Of a stretch of 12,487 bases of DNA, positions 5,749-11,302 are shown one piece after another (positions within the stretch are counted from its first letter, which is position 1; each line of letters begins with the position of its first letter). The notes beneath the pieces are model-generated. The model did not search any database. It was not told the origin of the DNA and saw nothing but the letters and a program-made list of their open reading frames with translations. The position numbers and the translations under genes are program-made. Source of the stretch: Actinomycetota bacterium (GTDB lineage: Bacteria; Actinomycetota; Actinomycetes; Streptosporangiales; Streptosporangiaceae). The DNA lies in assembly GCA_003242605.1 (NCBI GenBank), contig QGUZ01000134.1, positions 1 to 12,487 on the forward strand. Reading direction: 5' to 3'.

Positions 5749-6492
5749 TCAGGAACGCCGCGGGGGCCGGGGCAGCAGGTCGAGGTGCTCGGCCCGCACC
5801 AGGTCGAACCGGAGCGCCACCGAGACGAGCGCGGCGCGCTGCCAGTCGGCCCTCCCCGCGCCGCTCGGCTCCTTCACCCGGAGCTTCTCCCGGGCGAGGT
5901 AGTCGATGTGGAAGTTGACCGCGGTCCGGCTCAGCCCGCCGCACTCCGGGTGCCCGGCGAGCCGCTCGATGATCTGCGGCACCGTGGGGATCACGGGCGA
6001 GGACGGGTCCCGCAGCCGCGGCTCGCACAGCGCCACGAGGATGAGGAAGTACTTCGCGGTCTCGTCGAGCGGGAACGCCGACAGCGTCTCCTGCTCGCCG
6101 GGCACCGCGACCGGGGAGGCGTACACGTGCTGCGGGGCGAAGACGAGAAACGACACGGTCGGATGCGCCGCGGGCAGGATGACGCGGGAGAATTCGTACG
6201 GCACGGGCGCGTTCAGCCTTCCGGGCGGGATTTTGATGAACTCGCCCCCGCCTTCCGGGTTCTCCACGTTGTAGGTGGTGTTCCGGCTCAGGTTGCTGAT
6301 CGTCCAGAAATCGTCCACCGCGCGGATCTTCCCGGCGACCCGCGGCACCGCGGGGTCGTCGATGACGATGTTCGCCCTGGCCTCGATCGCGGCACGGCTC
6401 CGCCCGAACTGGATCTCCTCACCGGGCTTGAGCTCGATCACGTCGAATTGCAGCCGGTCGCCCGCGCAGGGCTGAATCACCACCGTTCGCAT
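5749..6492 (-). CDS. FHA domain protein with C-terminal winged-helix domain
   Basis: I use the ATG at 6492 (GAGGG ribosome binding site 5 bases upstream); an in-frame GTG at 6510 would place that site inside the gene. The 247-residue product has an FHA-like domain at about 5-118: FGR (29-31), IVIDDPAVPRVAGKI, WTISNLSRNTTYNV. FHA domains bind phosphothreonine. The usual SRxH is replaced by PRVA (50-53), although Arg31 and Asn71 remain, so phosphopeptide binding may be altered. Residues 140-207 (ETAKYFLILVALCEPRL, then TVPQIIERLAG, LSRTAVNFHIDYLAREKL) look like a winged-helix DNA-binding domain. The most likely role is a cytoplasmic transcriptional regulator controlled by phosphorylation, with the neighbouring convergent kinase as candidate input. 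The partnership is inferred from position and domain types. Confidence 0.84.
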   Translation of the reverse strand: MRTVVIQPCAGDRLQFDVIELKPGEEIQFGRSRAAIEARANIVIDDPAVPRVAGKIRAVDDFWTISNLSRNTTYNVENPEGGGEFIKIPPGRLNAPVPYEFSRVILPAAHPTVSFLVFAPQHVYASPVAVPGEQETLSAFPLDETAKYFLILVALCEPRLRDPSSPVIPTVPQIIERLAGHPECGGLSRTAVNFHIDYLAREKLRVKEPSGAGRADWQRAALVSVALRFDLVRAEHLDLLPRPPRRS

Positions 6493-6757
6493 CGTGGCCC
6501 TCGCCTCCACTCGCGAAACGACGACAATCCCCGGCGGAGATTAGCAGGCGGCTTCCCGCGCCACGCGGAAACGCCGTATTGCGGGGCCGGTCCCGGCAAT
6601 CAAGTGACGAGATTTCGTGATAATCCGGCCGCATTTTCGTACGCCGGCCGCCGGGCCGCGGGCACCGCGCGGCGACCGGGAACGCGCGGCCCGCAGCCGT
6701 GGCCCCGCCGGGCCCTCACATGTCCCGATCCGGTCAGGTGAATCTCGCCGCACCGGC
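6493..6757. other. intergenic region between divergent FHA and SPW genes
   Basis: No gene is supported here. An imperfect inverted repeat starts with ATTGC and ends with GCAAT (6578-6600), and a short symmetric ACGA-N4-TCGT element follows near 6608. The region is relatively AT-richer than its surroundings and probably holds the promoter of the FHA gene. The palindrome described separately closes it at 6758-6777. Confidence 0.4.
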
Positions 6758-6777
6758 GATTGACCGGCCGGTCAATC
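6758..6777. promoter_or_regulatory. 20-bp perfect palindrome, likely TetR operator
   Basis: GATTGACCGG followed directly by CCGGTCAATC is a perfect 20-bp palindrome 51 bases upstream of the SPW start. The form is typical of TetR-family operators, and a tetR gene is second in the operon, so autoregulation is likely. Its half-site CGATTGACCG (6757-6766) is also found before both secreted paralogues. Confidence 0.75.
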
Positions 6778-6827
6778 AAGGCGGATGGTCGAGGCAGGCA
6801 GGTCCCCCCGTTGCCTAGGAGGTCGCT

Positions 6828-7172
6828 ATGCAGGCATCACGAACGTCGGACATCGTCGCGCTCGTCGCCGGGCTCGTGGCGGTGGTCGCCACGTTCGTCT
6901 GGGCCTCGGGTGCGGACGCCGCCGCGCAGCCGCTGCTGATCCTCGGTGCGCTGCTGGTGGTGTCGGCGCTGTGGTCGCTGCTCGGTGCGGGCGGCCCCAG
7001 CTCCTGGGTCACCGCGGCGTTCGGCGCGCTGCTGTTCGTCTCGCCGTGGGCGTTCGGCTTCACCGGCGACCTGGCCGCCGCCTGGACGGCGTGGATCACC
7101 GGGGCCGTGACCGTTATCGTCGGGCTGTGGGCAGCCCTGCAAACCAAGAGCGGCACTCCGGCTCGCGTGTGA
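6828..7172 (+). CDS. SPW-repeat membrane protein
   Basis: The 114-residue protein has four predicted transmembrane helices (about 8-27, 34-52, 60-75 and 86-103). The signature SPWAFGF is at residues 72-78 at the end of the third helix. This matches the SPW-repeat family, small membrane proteins of unknown function common in actinomycetes; the first half keeps the helix pair but not the literal SPW triplet. The ATG follows AGGAGG at 6 bases. The stop overlaps the GTG start of the downstream tetR gene in GTGA, indicating translational coupling. The operator-like palindrome upstream suggests the pair is repressed by its own TetR product. Confidence 0.85.
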   Translation: MQASRTSDIVALVAGLVAVVATFVWASGADAAAQPLLILGALLVVSALWSLLGAGGPSSWVTAAFGALLFVSPWAFGFTGDLAAAWTAWITGAVTVIVGLWAALQTKSGTPARV

Positions 7173-7804
7173 TCGGGTCTTCCGTCTGGTCCCGGGCCCG
7201 CCGACGGCCCGGGACCCGTCGTGGCGACACGGGCCGGGACAAGGGCGGCGACGAACGCGACGCCCGCACCCGGATCCTCGACGCCGCCGAGGAGTTGTTC
7301 GCGGTCGCCGGCTACGAGGCGACCGCGACCGCTGAGATAGCCAAACGCGCGGGCGTGCCCAAGGGGCTCGTCTTCCACTACTTCCCGCGCAAGATCGACG
7401 TGCTGATCACGCTGGTGCAGGAGCGCACCGGCGTGGAGGAGCTCGACGAGGCCGACGCCGGCGCCGCCGAGCCGCCGCACGACCCGGCGGCGATGCTCGC
7501 CCGGCTCGCGCGCCGCGTCCCGCTGCGGGCCTCCCCCGCGATGCGCCGCATCCTGTTCCGCGAGGCCGACACCCACCGCACGGTCCGGGAACGGCTCAGC
7601 CACCTCAACCGCGAGATCGCGCGCCGCGCCCGCTTCGCGCTCGAGCTCGCGCTGCCCGGGGCGCGCGGCGACGCGGCCCGCCTGGAGGCTGCCGCCGCCA
7701 CGTTCGCCGTCGTCCTCCTCTACCAGGAGAACCTCTCCCACCTCACCGGCGAGCGCATCGACCCCGACCTGCTCGCCGACCTCATCGCCAAGGCCCTCAC
7801 CTGA
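7169..7804 (+). CDS. TetR-family transcriptional regulator
   Basis: The GTG at 7169 shares GTGA with the stop of the SPW gene and is the only standard start between that stop and the DNA-binding domain, giving 211 residues. After a basic tail (7-30), residues 31-80 form a TetR helix-turn-helix: TRILDAAEELFAVAGYEATA, then AEIAKRAGVPKGLVFHYFPRK. The rest is a helical effector domain ending LLADLIAKAL. It likely binds the palindrome at 6758-6777 and represses the SPW-tetR operon; the ligand is unknown. It is convergent with rpsD, with a strong hairpin between them. Confidence 0.9.
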   Translation: MIGSSVWSRARRRPGTRRGDTGRDKGGDERDARTRILDAAEELFAVAGYEATATAEIAKRAGVPKGLVFHYFPRKIDVLITLVQERTGVEELDEADAGAAEPPHDPAAMLARLARRVPLRASPAMRRILFREADTHRTVRERLSHLNREIARRARFALELALPGARGDAARLEAAAATFAVVLLYQENLSHLTGERIDPDLLADLIAKALT

Positions 7805-7818
7805 GCGCCCGCGCCGCT

Positions 7819-7852
7819 CCGCCGCCGGACCGGAACCCGGGTCCGGCGGCGG
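7819..7852. terminator. bidirectional hairpin terminator
   Basis: CCGCCGCCGGACC (7819-7831) and GGTCCGGCGGCGG (7840-7852) form a perfect 13-bp stem with an 8-base loop. It lies 15 bases after the tetR stop and 5 bases after the rpsD stop on the other strand, so it can serve both converging genes. Confidence 0.8.
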
Positions 7853-7857
7853 CCGGG

Positions 7858-8472
7858 TCAGCGCGAGTAGTGCTCGACGATGAGCTGCTCGTCCACCGGT
7901 ACCACGATCTCCTCGCGCTCGGGGCGGTGAAGCAGGGTGAACCGCAGGTCGCGGAGGTTTACGTCGAGGTAGGGGGCGGGGCGCTCGTCGGCGTGAATCC
8001 CTTCCGCCGCGGCGACGAACGGCTGCTTGCCGCGCGACCGCTCGCGCACGCTCACCGTCTGGCCGGGCTTGACCTCGTAGCCGGGGTAGCTCACCTTGCG
8101 GCCGTCGACGCAGATGTGGCCGTGGGTGACGTACTGGCGGGCCGCGTAGATCGACGGGGCGATGCCGGAGCGCAGCACGAGCGAGGCGAGCCGGGTCTCG
8201 AGCAGGGCGACCAGCTCCGCGCCGGTGCGGCCGGGGCGGCGCCGGGCGAGCTCCCAGTAGCGGCGCAGCGCCCGCTCGGACACGTCGTAGTACCAGCGCA
8301 GCTTCTGCTTCTCCAGCAGCCGGGTGCCGTAGTCGCCCATGGCGCGGCGGTTCGTCCTTCGCCCGTGGTCGCCCGGCGGGTACGGCCGGGCCTCGAAGTA
8401 GCGCGCCGCCTTACGGGTGAGCGGCACGCCGGCCCGCCGGGACAGCCGGACCTTGGGACCTGTGTAGCGCAT
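7858..8472 (-). CDS. rpsD: 30S ribosomal protein S4
   Basis: The 204-residue product is a full-length S4: MRYTGPKVRLSRRAG at the start, LLEKQKLRWYYDVSERALRR, then the S4 RNA-binding domain (LETRLASLVLRSGIAPSIYA, RQYVTHGHICVDGRKV, YPGYEVKPGQ) and a C-terminus ending EQLIVEHYSR. S4 binds 16S rRNA and nucleates assembly of the small subunit. The N-terminal zinc-ribbon cysteines of some S4 proteins are absent (only one Cys, in HICVDG), so this is the zinc-independent form. The ATG follows AGAGGG at 5-6 bases. It stands alone here, away from other ribosomal genes, and two iron-box sequences lie directly upstream, so iron-dependent control is likely. Whether it is the only rpsD of the genome cannot be told from the window. 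Confidence 0.95.
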   Translation of the reverse strand: MRYTGPKVRLSRRAGVPLTRKAARYFEARPYPPGDHGRRTNRRAMGDYGTRLLEKQKLRWYYDVSERALRRYWELARRRPGRTGAELVALLETRLASLVLRSGIAPSIYAARQYVTHGHICVDGRKVSYPGYEVKPGQTVSVRERSRGKQPFVAAAEGIHADERPAPYLDVNLRDLRFTLLHRPEREEIVVPVDEQLIVEHYSR

Positions 8473-8488
8473 GGAGACCCTCTTCAGG

Positions 8489-8507
8489 TTAGGTGATCCT
8501 TACTCAA
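8489..8507. promoter_or_regulatory. degenerate iron box (DtxR/IdeR type)
   Basis: TTAGGTGATCCTTACTCAA matches the 19-bp actinobacterial iron-box consensus (TTAGGTTAGGCTAACCTAA) at about 13 positions. It lies 17 bases before the rpsD start, 20 bases centre to centre from the better box at 8509-8527. Confidence 0.55.
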
Positions 8508-8508
8508 T

Positions 8509-8527
8509 TTAGGTAAGCCTAACCTAC
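8509..8527. promoter_or_regulatory. iron box (DtxR/IdeR type)
   Basis: TTAGGTAAGCCTAACCTAC matches the iron-box consensus at 16 of 19 positions. In actinomycetes such sites bind the Fe(II)-loaded DtxR/IdeR/DmdR repressor. It would control rpsD leftward and, before its loss, the gene to the right. The pair is laid out exactly as at 11238-11276. Confidence 0.8.
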
Positions 8528-8548
8528 TCTGCAGCAAGGAGGGTCTGC

Positions 8549-8629
8549 GCGCCGACCCGCCGATCCGCCGGCTCCCCGAACGCGTCCGCGCCCGCCGCCT
8601 GCGCGTACGCCTCGATCGCCGGCTCGGCC
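8549..8629 (+). pseudogene. remnant of the 5' end of a DUF2470 gene
   Basis: The sequence aligns with the start of the intact gene at 11303: an AAGGAGGG ribosome binding site (8537-8544), GCGCCGACCC (8549-8558), CGAACGCGTCCGC (8577-8589) and 19 identical bases at 8611-8629. The ATG is lost (CTG in its place) and indels break the frame; homology fades after about 8630. It sits divergent from the intact rpsD, as the intact gene sits divergent from an rpsD remnant. From 8630 to 8763 I see no further gene. Confidence 0.65.
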
Positions 8630-8763
8630 CCGCCGCCCGTCCCGGGACGCCTCCCTCCAGGCTCGCCCCTTGACAGGCACGCATTTCCGTGATGGTGACG
8701 CGCTTGTTGTGACGTCGTTTCCGTAACGGTTCCGCCGCGCTCCGTGGGGTTCATGGGACTCAA

Positions 8764-8792
8764 TTCGACATTTGCAACAAATGGTCTAAAGT
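8764..8792 (+). promoter_or_regulatory. possible promoter with an embedded inverted repeat
   Basis: TTCGAC (8764-8769) and TAAAGT (8787-8792) are separated by 17 bases, a plausible though weak sigma-70-type promoter for the GH99-like gene. CATTTG-CAA-CAAATG (8769-8783), a perfect inverted repeat, fills the spacer and could be a repressor site. The start codon is about 80 bases further on. Confidence 0.45.
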
Positions 8793-8872
8793 CAGCCTCG
8801 GCGCTGTGCCGTCACCCGTGCACGGCCGCCGACAACTGAAAAACGGGGGGATGACGAGTAAAGGACAGGGGG

Positions 8873-10555
8873 ATGAAACGACTCGTCGCGCTGGCGCTCG
8901 TGCTGAGCGCCGGTCTGCTGACTCCGCCCGCCCTCGCGGACGCGGACGATAAGAAGCCGGTGACCACCCAGGCGGTGAACGCCGACGAGCTGGCGGTCAC
9001 CGATCCGGTTCCGCTGATCGAGCTGCGGACCGGTAACGGGGCGCTGTTCTGGACGCTGTCGAACCGCGAGGCCGAAAACGCGGTCGCCAACCACGGAATG
9101 ACCGAGCAGCACACCCGCCTCGGGTACCTGCGCCGGCAGTCCTTCGACGGCTCTCAGCCGATCTTCCGGCTGCGGTATCCGGCGGGGGCCGCGTACCTGC
9201 TGACCGCCTCGGCGGAGGAACGGGACGCCCTCGTCGCCTCCGGCGACTGGGTGTACGAGGGCGTGATCGGCTACGCCTGGGCGAAGCAGGCCGAGGGCAC
9301 CGAGGTGCTCTGGCGGATGTCGCGGAACGGCGCCTGGAGCGTGGTGCCGGACGAGCGCCGGGCCGAGTACGAGGCGGCGGGCTGGCGGCTGGACGGTCCG
9401 CTCGGGTACGTGTACCCCACGTACCACCGCGTCGGCGCCGTCTACTTCGGCACCTGGAACGCCAACACCAACGAGGTGCTGCTGGACAAGGCGGAAAAGG
9501 TGTACGGCCGCCGGGACTGGTGGGCCGGGGTCCGGGACTTCGCCGGCGTCGGTGTGGAGCGGAAGGCGTGGCACTGGCCGGACGAGGACTTCTCGCACCT
9601 CGAGCCGAGCATCGGGTACTACGACGACTCAGACCCGCACACCCTCGAGAAGCACATCGCCCAAGCGGCCTCCGCGGGCCTGGACCACTTCGCGTTCTAC
9701 TGGTACTGGAACCCGGCCGACGGCGGATCGGAGAACTACGCGGAAGGCCTGCGCTCGTTCCTGCAGGCGCGGAACCGGGACGACCTCGACTTCATGATCA
9801 TGCCCTGCCTGCACCCGTGGGCGAACGGGACCGTCTCGCTGCAGCTGCCCGAGGAGCAGATCGAGAAGGCCGCGTCCGTGATCGTCGACGAGTACCTGAG
9901 CCGGCCGAACTACCTGCGTGCCAACGACGGCCGCAAGGTGCTGGCCATCTGCGACCCGCGCGGTATCGGCTCGGGTGACAAGGACAGGGTCGACACCGCG
10001 GCGGTGCGCGCGTTCACCGACGCGATCCGCGCCAAGGCGCGGGAGGCGTTCGGCGAGGACGTGCTGATCACCCTCACCATCGACGTCGGCATGGACCTCG
10101 CCGCGGGGGGCATCGACGGCCGGCAGTGCCTGGCCCGGTGGGACCCCAATCGCTCGTACGTCAACTACGTCGACAACGAACGGCAGGTCTTCGCCCGCTA
10201 CCCGGGCATCCTGATCCGCTGCGCCACCTCCGGCTTCGACGAGCGGCCCCGGATCGGCGTCCTGCTCGATGACCCGGGGCCGGAGAAGCTCGAGGAGACG
10301 TTCCGCTGGTACGAGGACCAGTCGCCGGAGGAGTTCGGCCGGCTGCTGGACCTGGTGGCCGCGGACATCGCGGAGTCGGACCGGCCGCAGATCGTCGACA
10401 ACATGGTGCTGGTCTACGCCTGGAACGAGTGGCACGAGGGCGGCATCATCGAGCCCAACGCGCGGGACGGCTGCCTGTACCTGGACATCATCCGGGACCG
10501 GCTGTCGCTGCACGGCGGCACCGGGTGCGTGGCGAACCCGGAGCCGGTGGCGTGA
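8873..10555 (+). CDS. secreted GH99/WbsX-like protein with DUF5648-like N-terminal repeats
   Basis: This 560-residue protein has a signal peptide (MKRLVALALVLSAGLL, cleavage near ALA-D23). Residues 45-183 contain repeats of the DUF5648 kind: IFRLRYPAGAAYLLTASAEERDALVASGDWVYEGVIGYAW and VLWRMSRNGAWSV are the clearest, each pairing an aromatic strand with a GW.Y/L.G turn. Residues 187-545 match the GH99-like/WbsX family: VGAVYFGTWN, PSIGYYDDSDPHTLEKHIAQA, AGLDHFAFYWYWNP and the characteristic YAWNEWHEGGIIEPN (515-529). Family members are alpha-mannan-type glycoside hydrolases or polysaccharide-associated proteins with a TIM barrel; the substrate here is unknown. AGGACAGGGGG precedes the ATG. 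The combination of domains is unusual. It lies between the two copies of the iron-box duplication and may have arrived with it. Confidence 0.82.
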   Translation: MKRLVALALVLSAGLLTPPALADADDKKPVTTQAVNADELAVTDPVPLIELRTGNGALFWTLSNREAENAVANHGMTEQHTRLGYLRRQSFDGSQPIFRLRYPAGAAYLLTASAEERDALVASGDWVYEGVIGYAWAKQAEGTEVLWRMSRNGAWSVVPDERRAEYEAAGWRLDGPLGYVYPTYHRVGAVYFGTWNANTNEVLLDKAEKVYGRRDWWAGVRDFAGVGVERKAWHWPDEDFSHLEPSIGYYDDSDPHTLEKHIAQAASAGLDHFAFYWYWNPADGGSENYAEGLRSFLQARNRDDLDFMIMPCLHPWANGTVSLQLPEEQIEKAASVIVDEYLSRPNYLRANDGRKVLAICDPRGIGSGDKDRVDTAAVRAFTDAIRAKAREAFGEDVLITLTIDVGMDLAAGGIDGRQCLARWDPNRSYVNYVDNERQVFARYPGILIRCATSGFDERPRIGVLLDDPGPEKLEETFRWYEDQSPEEFGRLLDLVAADIAESDRPQIVDNMVLVYAWNEWHEGGIIEPNARDGCLYLDIIRDRLSLHGGTGCVANPEPVA

Positions 10556-10599
10556 CCGGAAGCGCCATCGTCTAGGCCCGTCCCGGCGACGGCCTGCAC

Positions 10600-10633
10600 G
10601 TGGTGGCGGAGCGGCCGGCCGCTCCGCCACCAC
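10600..10633. terminator. 34-bp perfect palindrome, probable terminator
   Basis: GTGGTGGCGGAGCGGCC (10600-10616) is followed directly by its exact reverse complement (10617-10633). As RNA it would form a stem of about 15 bp with a tiny loop. It starts 44 bases after the stop of the GH99-like gene, which fits a terminator. There is no U tract. Confidence 0.65.
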
Positions 10634-10726
10634 ACCATGCGCACGCGGATCGCCCCCGGCCGGCCGCCCTGGCACAGGCGGGAACGGCCCGGGCCGTCCG
10701 GCACCACGGTCGGTGGACGCCGGCCT

Positions 10727-11108
10727 GGGGTGGTACTCCGTTTCGTGGCCCGCGACGGCCCGCCGGTCGCGCTCCCCGACCGGACGAGCGCCGGCCCCAT
10801 CGACCGACTCGACGAGATCGCCGGTGCCGCGCGGTGGGACGCCCAGCCGTACGACGACGTCGCCGAGCGGGTCGGCCGCCCGGCGCGGCCACCCACGCCG
10901 GGCGGCTGCGCCTCTTCTTCGACCTCCTTGACGGCCACGGGCCGCCCGCCGCCGAGCGGCGGGGCCGGTTACCAGGATGAGTTCGCCGTCCACGACCGCG
11001 CGCGGGCGTCGGGATGAGGTACCGGATCACGCCATGGTCGACGACCGTGAGCCGTTGCGGGCGTTGGCCTGGCAGGCGCGGGCCGCGGCGTGGATGCCGC
11101 CGCACCGC
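10727..11108 (+). pseudogene. decayed plus-strand coding region, family unknown
   Basis: No single frame is open, but strong third-position G/C bias moves between plus-strand frames. One frame reads VVLRFVARDGPPVALPDRTS through ARWDAQPYDDVAERVGR (to about 10885). A second gives LRLFFDLLDGHGPPAAER (about 10905-10960). A third gives GYQDEFAVHDRARASG, then DEVPDHAMVDDREPLRALAW (about 11013-11075). The pieces could derive from one protein broken by at least three frameshifts. I recognise no family. Chance bias in GC-rich DNA cannot be excluded. Confidence 0.3.
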
Positions 11109-11150
11109 TCGGGGCCGCCGTCGCGGCGTACCGCCTCCGCCCGGGATGGT

Positions 11151-11222
11151 TCAACCGGCCGCGCGCCCCGGCGGCGCGCCGTCCCGCCCGGACGGCCGGA
11201 CCTGGGACCCGGTGTAGCGCAT
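11151..11222 (-). pseudogene. remnant of a second rpsD (first ~23 codons)
   Basis: On the minus strand an ATG at 11222 opens MRYTGSQVRPSGRDGAPPGR, which aligns without gaps over about 18 codons with MRYTGPKVRLSRRAGVPLTR of the intact S4 gene, then reaches TGA at 11153-11151. No further S4 sequence follows. The bases just before the ATG (GTCTCC-type leader) and the two iron boxes are also shared with the intact copy. This is the vestige of a duplicated rpsD; a functional 23-aa peptide is unlikely. Confidence 0.72.
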
Positions 11223-11237
11223 GGAGACTCTTTGTGG

Positions 11238-11256
11238 TTAGGTAAGCCTTACTGAA
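11238..11256. promoter_or_regulatory. iron box (DtxR/IdeR type)
   Basis: TTAGGTAAGCCTTACTGAA corresponds to the degenerate box at 8489-8507 but is closer to the consensus in its left half. It lies 20 bases centre to centre from the next box. Confidence 0.62.
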
Positions 11257-11257
11257 G

Positions 11258-11276
11258 TTAGGCAAGGCTAACCTAC
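11258..11276. promoter_or_regulatory. iron box (DtxR/IdeR type)
   Basis: TTAGGCAAGGCTAACCTAC matches the iron-box consensus at about 16 of 19 positions. It lies 26 bases before the ATG of the DUF2470 gene and should repress it when iron is sufficient. Confidence 0.8.
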
Positions 11277-11302
11277 TTCCACGACCGTCGTGAGGAGAGC
11301 CC

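Larger units (their letters stand above)
8419..8629. repeat. left copy of the duplicated rpsD / iron-box / DUF2470 segment
   Basis: This segment aligns in the same orientation with 11169-11401. Shared blocks include the first ~18 rpsD codons (GTAGCGCATGGAGAC identical at the start), the paired iron boxes, GCGCCGACCC, CGAACGCGTCCGC and a 19-bp identical block ending each copy (8611-8629 and 11383-11401). Offsets vary from 2750 to 2772, so small indels separate the copies. Confidence 0.75.

Noticed and set aside
4178..6028. 616-residue minus-strand open frame across the kinase gene
   Set aside because: It is antisense to the kinase and FHA genes, is Arg/Pro/Gly/His-rich with no motif, and exists because GC-rich DNA lacks stop codons.
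4240..6741. 833-residue plus-strand open frame
   Set aside because: It is the +1 or +2 shadow of the kinase gene and then antisense to the FHA gene; low-complexity Arg/Pro/Ala composition.
8484..8763. Small minus-strand ORFs at 8484-8763
   Set aside because: They run through the iron boxes and the DUF2470 remnant and show no start signals or recognisable motif.
9629..10993. 454-residue minus-strand frame opposite the GH99-like gene
   Set aside because: It is antisense to a well-supported gene and shows no domain motif; it does not resemble the lost rpsD copy either.
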